The position numbers were made by a program, and so were the translations under genes. The notes beneath the pieces are model-generated. The model saw only the letters and a list, made by a program, of their open reading frames with translations. It was not told the origin of the DNA and did no database searches. From Gloeomargarita sp. SRBZ-1_bins_9 (GTDB lineage Bacteria; Cyanobacteriota; Cyanobacteriia; Gloeomargaritales; Gloeomargaritaceae), in the NCBI GenBank assembly GCA_039794565.1, contig JAUQVX010000009.1, positions 21,584-85,583 on the forward strand: a stretch of 64,000 bases of DNA. The letters run 5' to 3'. How positions within the stretch are numbered: position 1 is the first letter of the stretch; every line of letters starts with the position of its first letter. Positions 29,998 to 37,291 of this stretch are shown in pieces.

Positions 29998-31770
29998 CTA
30001 GGTATCGACCACTTGGGGTAGGACAGCACCGGTCAAGTTGGCCCCCTCTAAATGGGTCTGTTCCATCTGGGCTTGCCAAAGGTTAGCGCCAGTAAGGTTG
30101 GCCCGTTCCAGGTTGGCCCGATGCAAAACTGCTCCGTGAAGGTTGGTAGCGTACAGGTTGGTTTGCCACAAATCAGCACCGGTGAAATTAGCACCGGCAG
30201 CCAGGGCTTCACTCAAATTGGCCCCCCGTAGCCGGCTCTGGGAGAAGTTGGCGGAGCTAAGATTACTGTTGACCAATTGGGCGTTACTGAGGTTGGCCTG
30301 GCTGAGGTTGGCCCCGATCAGATTGGCGCCGCTGAGGTTGGCTTCCCGCAAATTAGTTTTGACCAATTCGGCACCCATCAAATTAGCACCCGTCAGCTTG
30401 GCACCGGTCAGCAAACAACCGCTTAAGTTCGCCAGCATCAGCTCTGCGCGACAGAGATTGATACCTTCTAGGTTGGCCCCCTGCAGGTTACAGCCAACTA
30501 GGCGCATCCCACTGAAATCCCGCTCACCCGCAGCGTAGCGTTCCAGCAGTTGCCGGGCCTGGACATCCGGGTCCTCCAGATGGTCCTCCACCTGTTCCGG
30601 GTCCGGGGGGGCTGCAGGGATAGGTTCAAGGGGGATACCAACCTCCCTAGTCATCGGCCGGTGCAAGGGGGCGTAACGACCGACCAATTGCAATAATTCC
30701 TCGGGATTCAGCGGCTTTTTGAGGATTTCCGTAACCCCAGCCAAGCGGGCGCGGGTGCGGTTGACAATGCCCTCATGGGCCGTGATCAGAAAAATCGGCG
30801 TATCCCGAAAAGTGGATGTTTTGCGTAGTAAAGCACACAGTTCATAGCCGTTGACATGGGGCATCACCCAGTCCATGAGGATGACATCCGGTTTCGCCTC
30901 CAGCAGGGCGGCCATCTGGGTCATCGGTTCCGCCAGCGTCATCACCCGATAACCGGCGCGGGCCAGGGTGCCTTCCACAACTTTGAGCATCACCGGGCTG
31001 TCGTCCAGACAAGCAATCAGGGGCTGGTCAGGGTTGTCTGGGGTGCGGACAGAGCTAGATTCCTGCACTGGGGCCGGCAAATCCGGTATCACCTGCAGTT
31101 CCACCCACCCCTGTTGTACCCACCGCACAATCGGCCCGACGGTCTGCAGCACTGACTTGCGGGTTAACCCAACCAAATCCCAGAGGGTCTGTTGGCCCCT
31201 AAGCCAAGCCACCCACTGTTGATCAGGGATACTGTCCGGCCGGCAGGCTATGGGAGCCAAATCAGGGGATAAGTGTTTGGCCACATGCTGCAACTGCCCC
31301 CAGCCTGCCGCTTGCCATTGGTGCTGCAACTGGGCGACCTCCTCGAGCACCCGTTCCACCTGCAACAGGGCAATTTGACTGCCCAAACCCTGGCCTGCCT
31401 GGAAACGATAGGTCACCTGGTCCTGGGCAAGGATGGTAAACAACACCTCCAAAACGCTATTCCAGATGACGGCTTTGGCCTGAGCCGGCGTCAAACGTCC
31501 CTGCTTGGTTCCCTGCACCAACGCCCAATACTCCCACGGCTGGGTGGCTTCTAAAGCCGACCAATCCGGTTGAAATTGGGGACAGTGAGCCTTCAGGCTA
31601 CGATACCAGCGCCGCACCCGGTGGCTCCCCCCGGTGGCGTACAGCAAGCGGCCTAGGAAGAAATACAACCACCATCGCTGTCCCCCCGCTTGCACATGCA
31701 GGGTGCCCGTTGCTTGCCGTTGCTGACAGGCCAGGAGTTCCTGCTTGAAATCTTGGTTCACACCAACCAT
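29998..31770 (-). CDS. PATAN-REC response regulator fused to a pentapeptide-repeat domain
   Basis: A 590-residue protein with three parts: a PATAN-type N-terminus (residues 1-235), an intact receiver domain (about 251-365; Asp256 and Asp257, acceptor Asp300 in VILMDWVMPHVNGYEL, Thr330, Lys in ILKKPLNPEEL), a Pro/Asp/Glu-rich linker, and about 170 residues of pentapeptide repeats (about 418-588; ANLSGANLIGANLSQANL style). The first 370 residues are closely related to the neighbouring regulator at 28603-29871, which lacks the repeat tail. A histidine-kinase-like gene lies 40 bases upstream on the same strand, so the three may be one signalling unit. The repeat domain as output is unusual and its target is unknown. 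Confidence 0.9.
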   Translation of the reverse strand: MVGVNQDFKQELLACQQRQATGTLHVQAGGQRWWLYFFLGRLLYATGGSHRVRRWYRSLKAHCPQFQPDWSALEATQPWEYWALVQGTKQGRLTPAQAKAVIWNSVLEVLFTILAQDQVTYRFQAGQGLGSQIALLQVERVLEEVAQLQHQWQAAGWGQLQHVAKHLSPDLAPIACRPDSIPDQQWVAWLRGQQTLWDLVGLTRKSVLQTVGPIVRWVQQGWVELQVIPDLPAPVQESSSVRTPDNPDQPLIACLDDSPVMLKVVEGTLARAGYRVMTLAEPMTQMAALLEAKPDVILMDWVMPHVNGYELCALLRKTSTFRDTPIFLITAHEGIVNRTRARLAGVTEILKKPLNPEELLQLVGRYAPLHRPMTREVGIPLEPIPAAPPDPEQVEDHLEDPDVQARQLLERYAAGERDFSGMRLVGCNLQGANLEGINLCRAELMLANLSGCLLTGAKLTGANLMGAELVKTNLREANLSGANLIGANLSQANLSNAQLVNSNLSSANFSQSRLRGANLSEALAAGANFTGADLWQTNLYATNLHGAVLHRANLERANLTGANLWQAQMEQTHLEGANLTGAVLPQVVDT

Positions 31771-31810
31771 CCCACCTTGAGGCCCTCTCCCTTCTTAGCG
31801 TAACGGTTTT

Positions 31811-32776
31811 CTAAACCGGTTTACTATGTCCCAGTTCCTGGGCAGAGTGCGCACGGGCCGCCCGGGGCAACTCCAAAACCAACCCCTGGTCCAACAACAA
31901 CCGCCCCTGGATGCGCTCCACCAGCATCTGGGTGATGGCCAGTCCCATACTGGGTCGCGTCGGCCCCAAGGGATACCACAATTCCCCCAGCTCTAACTCC
32001 GGTACACCAATCTGCAAACCACTGCCATCGCGCCAGGAACGCACCTGCACCTGGGCTTGCCCTGGGGTGTGGGTCAAGGCATAGTCCAACACCTGCACCA
32101 GAACCGGCACAAGCAACTTCGGGTCCGTCCACACCGGCGGTACATCCTGAATGCGCCATACCACCCGTTCGCCACCCTGCCGTCCCTCCAACTCCTGCAT
32201 GACCTCCGGCACCAAATCCGCCAGGTACACGGGCCGGAAATGCCCCGGCGTCATCTGCCAGCGGGCCACCTGCAACACCGTCTCGATCAAATTGGTCAAC
32301 TGCTGCACCTGCCCCTGCACAATTTCCAGAAAGTGACGGATTTGCTCCCGGCTCAAGCGGTCCTGGGCCTGCAACAAGGTTTCGACAAAACCCTTGATGC
32401 TGGTCAGGGGGGTGCGCAATTCGTGGCTGACGGTGGCCATGAATTCCTCCTGGGACTGCTCCAAATCCCGACTGTGCTCCGGAATAAAACTCCACACCAA
32501 CCCGGTGAGGTTCGGCTGGGTGAGGGGCCGCACCGTGACCCGCATCACCAACCAATTGTCCTGCTGGCCTAAACGCACCCGCCCCCCGGCGTCGCGCCAG
32601 CGTAAATAGGGCGTCAATTCCGGCCAAAACTCAGTAATGCCATGGCCCTGGAGGCGCTGGGGATCAAAGCAAAACCAATCGGCCATGGCCCAATTGCAGT
32701 GCTCAATCCGCCCCTGCTCTGTGGTCAACACCACCCCAATCGGTAGACAATTGATAAGGTCGGCAGCCAAGGTCAT
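31811..32776 (-). CDS. PAS-HisKA histidine kinase with degenerate ATP-binding domain
   Basis: A 321-residue cytosolic protein. A PAS domain (about residues 5-95) is followed by a HisKA dimerisation domain with an intact H box, FMATVSHELRTPLTSIKGF (His118). The HATPase region is short and degraded. The N-box Asn is replaced by Tyr232 (VLDYALTHTP), the DxGxG motif is absent (GVPELELGEL at 257-266), and only the MGLAI part of the G2 box remains. Autophosphorylation is therefore doubtful; it may act as a phosphatase, scaffold or phospho-acceptor. It is upstream of the two PATAN regulators, 40 bases from the nearer one. Confidence 0.85.
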   Translation of the reverse strand: MTLAADLINCLPIGVVLTTEQGRIEHCNWAMADWFCFDPQRLQGHGITEFWPELTPYLRWRDAGGRVRLGQQDNWLVMRVTVRPLTQPNLTGLVWSFIPEHSRDLEQSQEEFMATVSHELRTPLTSIKGFVETLLQAQDRLSREQIRHFLEIVQGQVQQLTNLIETVLQVARWQMTPGHFRPVYLADLVPEVMQELEGRQGGERVVWRIQDVPPVWTDPKLLVPVLVQVLDYALTHTPGQAQVQVRSWRDGSGLQIGVPELELGELWYPLGPTRPSMGLAITQMLVERIQGRLLLDQGLVLELPRAARAHSAQELGHSKPV

Positions 32777-32912
32777 CGCTGGGGGACAAGGAGATTAAAT
32801 CTAGTCTAACGATCCCCGGAAAACCCCCAGAAATTATCATCGGAAAAACTTAATGGCTGCGAAGGAATAGTTAAGGACTTTCTGTTGAGTAAATATACCG
32901 ATGGCCTTGCCC
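32777..32912. other. Intergenic region upstream of the histidine kinase gene
   Basis: About 135 bases with no open frame of note, containing the 5' region of the minus-strand kinase gene. On the minus strand AT-rich patches (for example GGTATATTTACTC, revcomp of about 32888-32900) could hold its promoter, but no convincing -35/-10 pair is seen. Confidence 0.3.
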
Positions 32913-32970
32913 AAAACAGGTTGCCCGGACCACCCGCCCTTGGCTAAAGGGGCTGACCGGCACAACCTGT
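32913..32970 (-). terminator. Large stem-loop with T run downstream of the metallothionein gene
   Basis: Nested inverted repeats: outer ACAGGTTG/CAACCTGT, middle CCGG/CCGG, inner GCCCTT/AAGGGGC. On the minus strand the outer arm is followed by TTTT. It lies 27 bases after the metallothionein stop, so it probably ends that transcript, although it is larger than a usual terminator. Confidence 0.5.
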
Positions 32971-32996
32971 CGTCAAGGGAAATACCCCCCGCCGCC

Positions 32997-33143
32997 CTAG
33001 CAGGGACAACCGGCGTGACCACAACCCGACCCCTGGGGATGCCCCTGGGCACAGGCCTCGCTGCAATAGACCTTATCCCCTACCCGGATGGCCGTCGCCG
33101 GGTCCACCTGGCACACACACCGCTCACAGTCGCACTTGACCAT
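32997..33143 (-). CDS. smtA: SmtA-type bacterial metallothionein
   Basis: A 48-residue protein starting MVKCDCERCVCQVDPATA, with VYCSEACAQGH in the middle and GCGHAGCPC at the end. It has nine cysteines (4, 6, 9, 11, 27, 31, 41, 46, 48) plus His in the last third, the pattern of cyanobacterial SmtA/BmtA, which folds around a Zn4 cluster and buffers zinc and cadmium. It is shorter than most annotation cut-offs. An SmtB-type operator and AT-rich promoter lie 50 bases upstream. No smtB gene is adjacent. It is divergent from the transaldolase gene. Confidence 0.93.
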   Translation of the reverse strand: MVKCDCERCVCQVDPATAIRVGDKVYCSEACAQGHPQGSGCGHAGCPC

Positions 33144-33193
33144 CACCCAACCTCCACAAGCGAGTCATAAACATACTATACACATACTATATA

Positions 33194-33207
33194 TGAACAT
33201 ACGTTCA
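33194..33207. promoter_or_regulatory. SmtB/ArsR-type operator upstream of smtA
   Basis: TGAACA-TA-CGTTCA is an inverted repeat with the same half-site (TGAACA/YRTTCA) and spacing as the SmtB site upstream of Synechococcus smtA. Next to it toward smtA are two copies of ACATACTATA (about 33169-33190), which read on the minus strand give TATAGT, usable as -10 boxes. Zinc-free SmtB would bind and repress; this is inferred from similarity. Confidence 0.7.
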
Positions 33208-33309
33208 TGTGCAAAGGGGGGGCGGGTAAAGCTGTAGTTGGTCTTAAGGAGCGGGGGCGACCCGGTTGGCCTAGGCACAATGGAGTAAGGAGATGCAGGA
33301 GGGCAGTTT

Positions 33310-34425
33310 ATGGATGCGACCAATCCCCTGTTAGAGATTCCCAAGTACGGGCAGAGCATTTGGATGGACAATTTGAGTCGCAATCTCATTGTCTCCGGCG
33401 AGTTGCAGCGGTTAATCAGCAGTCGTGGCATTCGTGGGATTACGTCCAACCCGGCGATTTTCCAGAAGGCGATTGCCGGGAATGTCATTTACGACGCCGA
33501 TATTGTGGCGGGGGTCAAAGCCGGTTTATCGGTGATGCAAATCTACGAATCCCTGGTGTTCAAGGATGTTCAGGATGCCTGTGACATCTTCCGTCCCATT
33601 TATGAGTCCAGCAACGGTGTTGATGGGTATGTGAGTATCGAAGTCCCTCCCCAGTTGGCCCGGGATACGGAGGGTACGGTGCGGGAGGCGTTGCGTTACT
33701 TCCAGGCCATCGATCGCCCCAATGTAATGATCAAAATTCCGGGGACACCGGAGGGTTTGGTGGCGGTCGAGCGGGTGATTGCGGCGGGTGTGAATGTCAA
33801 CGTCACTCTCCTTTTTAGCGTGCAGAGCTATGTGGAAACGGCCTGGGCCTATATTCGCGGATTAGAGGCGCGGGTAGCACGGGGCGAACCCCTTGACCGG
33901 ATTGCCTCGGTGGCCAGCTTTTTCCTCAGCCGGATTGACACCAAAGTGGACAAACTCCTGGAGGCTATCGGCACGCCGGAGGCCAAAGCGCTCCTGGGGA
34001 AAACGGCCATCGCCAATGCCAAGGTGGCCTACGAGCGGTTCCAGGAAATCCTGGCCCATCCCCGTTGGCAAGCCCTGGCCGCCAAGGGAGCAAAAATCCA
34101 GCGGTTGCTCTGGGCCAGCACCAGCACCAAAAATCCCCAGTACAGCGATGTGATGTATGTCGAGGAGCTGGTGGGGCCTAATACGGTCAACACCCTGCCG
34201 CCGGAGACCATCGAGGCCTGTGCGGACCACTGCCAAATCAGCGACCACCTGCGGGATGGCTTCGACCAGGCAGAGGCGGTCTTGGCCCAGGTGCAAGCGC
34301 TGGGGATTGACCTGGACAAGGTGATGGCGGAACTCCTGGAAGAGGGTATTCAGAAGTTCATTGAGCCGTTTGAATCCCTGCTGAATTCCCTGCGGGAGAA
34401 GGTGGCGCAATTGACACCAGCCTAG
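33310..34425 (+). CDS. tal: Transaldolase
   Basis: A 371-residue transaldolase of the longer subgroup found in cyanobacteria and actinobacteria. It transfers a dihydroxyacetone unit between sugar phosphates in the oxidative pentose phosphate pathway. It begins PLLEIPKYGQSIWMDNLSRN and has GITSNPAIFQKAI, the Schiff-base Lys in NVMIKIPGTPEG (near residue 143), NVNVTLLFSVQSY, and LLWASTSTKNPQYSD. The stop (TAG) overlaps the GTG start of tadA by one base. The 5' region is shared with the divergent smtA. Confidence 0.94.
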   Translation: MDATNPLLEIPKYGQSIWMDNLSRNLIVSGELQRLISSRGIRGITSNPAIFQKAIAGNVIYDADIVAGVKAGLSVMQIYESLVFKDVQDACDIFRPIYESSNGVDGYVSIEVPPQLARDTEGTVREALRYFQAIDRPNVMIKIPGTPEGLVAVERVIAAGVNVNVTLLFSVQSYVETAWAYIRGLEARVARGEPLDRIASVASFFLSRIDTKVDKLLEAIGTPEAKALLGKTAIANAKVAYERFQEILAHPRWQALAAKGAKIQRLLWASTSTKNPQYSDVMYVEELVGPNTVNTLPPETIEACADHCQISDHLRDGFDQAEAVLAQVQALGIDLDKVMAELLEEGIQKFIEPFESLLNSLREKVAQLTPA

Positions 34426-34901
34426 TGCCCAGCCACGAAGACTGGATGCGACTGGCGCTGCAACTGGCCGTCCGAGCCGGGCAGGGGGGGGATGTGCCGG
34501 TGGGCGCGGTGATTGTGGATGAGCGGGGGGTGTGTATCGCCCAAGGGGAAAACCTGCGGGAGCGCACCCATGACCCCACCGCCCACGCCGAAATCGTGGC
34601 TCTCCGTCAGGCGGGGCAAGCCCTGGGCACCTGGTATCTCACTGGCTGTACGTTGTACGTAACGCTAGAACCCTGTTCCATGTGCGCCGGTGCCCTGGTG
34701 AACGCCCGGATCGGCCGGTTGGTGTACGGTGCGCCGGACCCCAAAGCCGGGGCAATTGACAGTGTGATTCAGATCCCCACTAGTCAGGCCTCGAACCATC
34801 GGTTTCCGGTGGTGGGGGGCGTTTTGGAGGCGGAGTGCCGGGAAGTGCTGCAAACCTGGTTTCGCCAGCGCCGGGGGCAGCGCCCAGAAAATATGGCATA
34901 A
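34425..34901 (+). CDS. tadA: tRNA-adenosine (A34) deaminase
   Basis: TadA, 158 residues, converts A34 to inosine in tRNA-Arg(ACG). Zinc-binding catalytic motifs: TAHAEIVALRQAG (HAE with proton-shuttling Glu) and TLEPCSMCAGAL (PCxxC). PVGAVIVDE and the terminal region fit bacterial TadA rather than a cytosine deaminase. The GTG start overlaps the tal stop. A tRNA-Ala gene begins 18 bases after the stop. Confidence 0.92.
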   Translation: MPSHEDWMRLALQLAVRAGQGGDVPVGAVIVDERGVCIAQGENLRERTHDPTAHAEIVALRQAGQALGTWYLTGCTLYVTLEPCSMCAGALVNARIGRLVYGAPDPKAGAIDSVIQIPTSQASNHRFPVVGGVLEAECREVLQTWFRQRRGQRPENMA

Positions 34902-34919
34902 TAGGCTATGCGCCGTTCA

Positions 34920-34992
34920 GGGGCTATAGCTCAGTTGGTAGAGCACCTCAATGGCATTGAGGGGGTCAGCGGTTCGAGTCCGCTTAGCTCCA
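34920..34992 (+). tRNA. tRNA-Ala (anticodon GGC)
   Basis: A 73-base cloverleaf: acceptor GGGGCTA/TAGCTCC (one G-U), D arm GCTC/GAGC, anticodon stem CCTCA/TGAGG with loop ATGGCAT (anticodon GGC, codon GCC), T arm AGCGG/CCGCT with loop TTCGAGT. CCA is not encoded. Downstream, 34993-35181 holds no recognisable gene. Confidence 0.94.
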
Positions 34993-35181
34993 TAGGGAAA
35001 AGGGGGGAAATAAAAGGGGACTCCAGATTGTTCCTGCTTTCCTGATTGCCAAGTGTTTCCCCAGGGAGAGTCATGTCCGTTTGCCAGTGCCCCTCGTTGA
35101 ATTCTGTAGGCAAGCGGAAACACGAACCACACTGCCCTAGCTTGGAATCCTAACTGGCTGGCGGCTAGGACACAACCTATC

Positions 35182-35628
35182 CTAGAGCTGGCCCTTCCGG
35201 TCACGTCCATGGGCAGATGACCCACACCGACCCTGACACCGCTGAGCCGTTAGGGTGGTCAAATCGGGTCGACCCGTGAGGGTTAGACGATGTTTGGCCC
35301 ACCAACCGTACAGGCGGTCCGCCAGGGGTTTTATTAGGGGCCAGCCCGTCCAGGCATACAGCCACCCCAGCCCGAGGACCTCATAAACCCGGCGAAACAC
35401 CTCCATATCCCGCAGCACGGTTCCGTCAGGCAAGATGGCATGGATCCGGCTCATGGCGGTGGCAAAGTCAATCCCGGCATGGGCCTGGGGGTCGTAGTCC
35501 GGCGCGGTAATGTCCACAAAGGCCACCCACCCCCGACCGGCATCCTGGCGCCGTAAAAAGGCCACTTCCCGCAGACACAGGGGGCAATCGCCGTCATAGA
35601 GCAACTTGATCTTCCAGGTGGGTTCCAT
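35182..35628 (-). CDS. DCC family (DUF393) thiol-disulfide oxidoreductase-like protein
   Basis: A 148-residue protein with the DUF393 signature: LLYDGDCPLCLREVAFLRRQ near the N-terminus (the DxxCxxC thiol motif), then FVDITAPDYDP and MEVFRRVYEVLGLGWLYAWT, GWPLIKPLADRLYGWWAKHR. Members are predicted thioredoxin-fold redox proteins of unknown substrate. ATG 35628 (MEPTWKIKLLYDG) is preferred over 35655. It stands alone, divergent from crcB. Confidence 0.85.
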   Translation of the reverse strand: MEPTWKIKLLYDGDCPLCLREVAFLRRQDAGRGWVAFVDITAPDYDPQAHAGIDFATAMSRIHAILPDGTVLRDMEVFRRVYEVLGLGWLYAWTGWPLIKPLADRLYGWWAKHRLTLTGRPDLTTLTAQRCQGRCGSSAHGRDRKGQL

Positions 35629-35723
35629 AGCTGTTGGTGTTACACCCGCTTCCATCCTAGCGTTCCCTCGGAGACCCCTGCTGATTTAATATAAATACCT
35701 GATATATTCGGGCGGAGACCGAG

Positions 35724-36113
35724 ATGGTGGCTTGGCGGGTACCGGCGGCGATCGGCTTGGGGGCCGTGGCGGGGGCGCTTAGCCGTTATGGAGTGGATGG
35801 GTTGGCCGACCAGCTGGGGTGGGGTGTGGCGGTGGCCACGTTTCTGGTGAATATCACCGGCTGTGGGGCGATTGGGCTGATAGCCACCCTGTGCGAGCAA
35901 CCAGAATGGGCCAGGTATCCCGAGCGGCGGCTAGTTTTGGTCACAGGGTTTCTCGGCTCCTATACCACCTTCGCCAGTTATGAGTTGGACAGCGCCCGGC
36001 TATGGGCGGACCACCACTGGGGAGCGGATTTGCTCTACTGGGCCGGCAGTTGTCTGGCAGGGTGGGCGTGTTTGGAACTGGGGGTATGGTTAGCTCGGCG
36101 TTGGACCTCCTGA
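35724..36113 (+). CDS. crcB: Fluoride channel CrcB/Fluc, first copy
   Basis: A 129-residue four-helix membrane protein. GAVAGALSRYGVDG near the N-terminus, TFLVNITGCGAIGL, and GFLGSYTTFASYELDSARLW are the Fluc signature regions (the central Asn and the TTFASYE segment line the fluoride pores). It exports fluoride. It overlaps the second crcB gene by 28 bases; two unlike copies usually build a heterodimer with antiparallel subunits. I looked for a fluoride riboswitch in the 65-base 5' region and see none. Confidence 0.92.
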   Translation: MVAWRVPAAIGLGAVAGALSRYGVDGLADQLGWGVAVATFLVNITGCGAIGLIATLCEQPEWARYPERRLVLVTGFLGSYTTFASYELDSARLWADHHWGADLLYWAGSCLAGWACLELGVWLARRWTS

Positions 36114-36499
36114 GTCATCCGGCCTGGGTGCCCCTGTGGGTGGCGATGGGAGCTATCCCCGGTGCTCTGGCGCGGCATTATATCCTGACCTGGTGCAACC
36201 GTCAGTGGGAGGGGGCCTTCCCCTGGAGCACCCTGGGGGTGAATTGCTCCGGTTCGGTGCTGCTGGGCTATTGCGCTGCTGTGGTGCATCCCCACCTGCC
36301 GGGGTTAAATGCCCTGCTGGCGATGGGATTTATTTCCTCCTACACTACGTTTTCCACCTACGCCCTGGAGCTGTCGTTACTGCGCCGGCAAAGGCGGTAT
36401 CTGACCCTGCTGCTTTACGGGTTGGGGAGTCCCCTGGCGGGGTTCCTGGGGGTGGAAGGGGGAATCGCCCTGGGTGGTGGCCTAGTCTCCCACGGCTAG
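36086..36499 (+). CDS. crcB: Fluoride channel CrcB/Fluc, second copy
   Basis: A 137-residue homologue of the preceding protein: GAIPGALARHYILTW, FPWSTLGVNCSGSVLLGY and GFISSYTTFSTYALEL show the same key positions. The ATG at 36086 lies inside the end of the first copy, so the pair is translationally coupled. The longer open frame from 36002 is an overlap of frames and not a better start. The last 18 bases overlap convergent murI. Confidence 0.92.
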   Translation: MVSSALDLLSHPAWVPLWVAMGAIPGALARHYILTWCNRQWEGAFPWSTLGVNCSGSVLLGYCAAVVHPHLPGLNALLAMGFISSYTTFSTYALELSLLRRQRRYLTLLLYGLGSPLAGFLGVEGGIALGGGLVSHG

Positions 36500-37291
36500 T
36501 CGCTCGCAAACGGGTAGGGTAACGGCTTCCACCGTCGGCAGGGTGCCCAACCACCGTTGCGCTAGGCGTTGAAAATGACCTGGGTCGCCGCTGACCCCTA
36601 ACCGGACTTCACCCGCCGGTCCGTGGTGCCGTAACCCCAGAGCATCCAGTTCTTGGGCCGCCGCCTGCACCAGGGCCACTGCCGGGTCCACCCGCTGCAC
36701 ATGGGCCGGCACCAGTTCCGCCACCAGGTCGTCCAACAGGGGGTAGTGGGTACAGCCATAAACCAACGTATCCACCCCCACGCTCACTAGGGGGGCTAAG
36801 TAACGCCGCAAAAGCTGGCGCATTTCCGGGGTGTGACTGTGACCTTGCTCAATCAGGGGCACCAACTGGGGACAGGGGACTTGCCACACACCCGCTTGGG
36901 GACAGGCTTCCCGAATGGCCCGGGGATAGGCCCCACTGGCTACCGTTGCCGGCGTCGCCAACACACCGATACGCCGTCCCTGGGCCACCGCCGCCCGCGC
37001 CCCTGGTAGGATTAGCCCCAAAATAGGCCAGGGGAATTCCCGCTGCAACTGATCCAACACCAGCGCCGAACTGGTATTACAGGCCACCAGCACCATCTTG
37101 ACCCCCTGCTGCCCCATCCAGGTGAGGATTTCCCGGCCAAAGGTGAGCAATTCCGCCGCCGAGCGCGTTCCGTAGGGCACCCGGGCCGTATCCCCCAAAT
37201 ACAGCACCGGTTCCTGGGGCAACTGTTGCCGCAAGGCCCGCAGGACGGTTAACCCCCCCAGCCCGCTGTCATAGATGCCGATGGCGGTCAT
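36482..37291 (-). CDS. murI: Glutamate racemase
   Basis: MurI, 269 residues, makes D-glutamate for peptidoglycan. Begins IGIYDSGLGGLTVLRAL. The two catalytic cysteines are in LVACNTSSALVL (near residue 70) and YGCTHYPLL (near residue 180); YLGDTARVPYGTRS is also typical. The start overlaps the stop of the upstream amidase gene (ATGA), so two cell-wall enzymes are coupled. The end overlaps crcB by 18 bases. Confidence 0.95.
   Translation of the reverse strand: MTAIGIYDSGLGGLTVLRALRQQLPQEPVLYLGDTARVPYGTRSAAELLTFGREILTWMGQQGVKMVLVACNTSSALVLDQLQREFPWPILGLILPGARAAVAQGRRIGVLATPATVASGAYPRAIREACPQAGVWQVPCPQLVPLIEQGHSHTPEMRQLLRRYLAPLVSVGVDTLVYGCTHYPLLDDLVAELVPAHVQRVDPAVALVQAAAQELDALGLRHHGPAGEVRLGVSGDPGHFQRLAQRWLGTLPTVEAVTLPVCERLAVGD

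Noticed and set aside
30143..30538. Plus-strand frame across the pentapeptide-repeat region
   Set aside because: Repetitive antisense of the repeat domain; the minus-strand frame carries the ALxG pattern and continues from an intact receiver domain.
35656..35723. Fluoride riboswitch upstream of crcB
   Set aside because: The 5' region is short and lacks the conserved GGNGATGG start and CTGATG-type core of the crcB motif.
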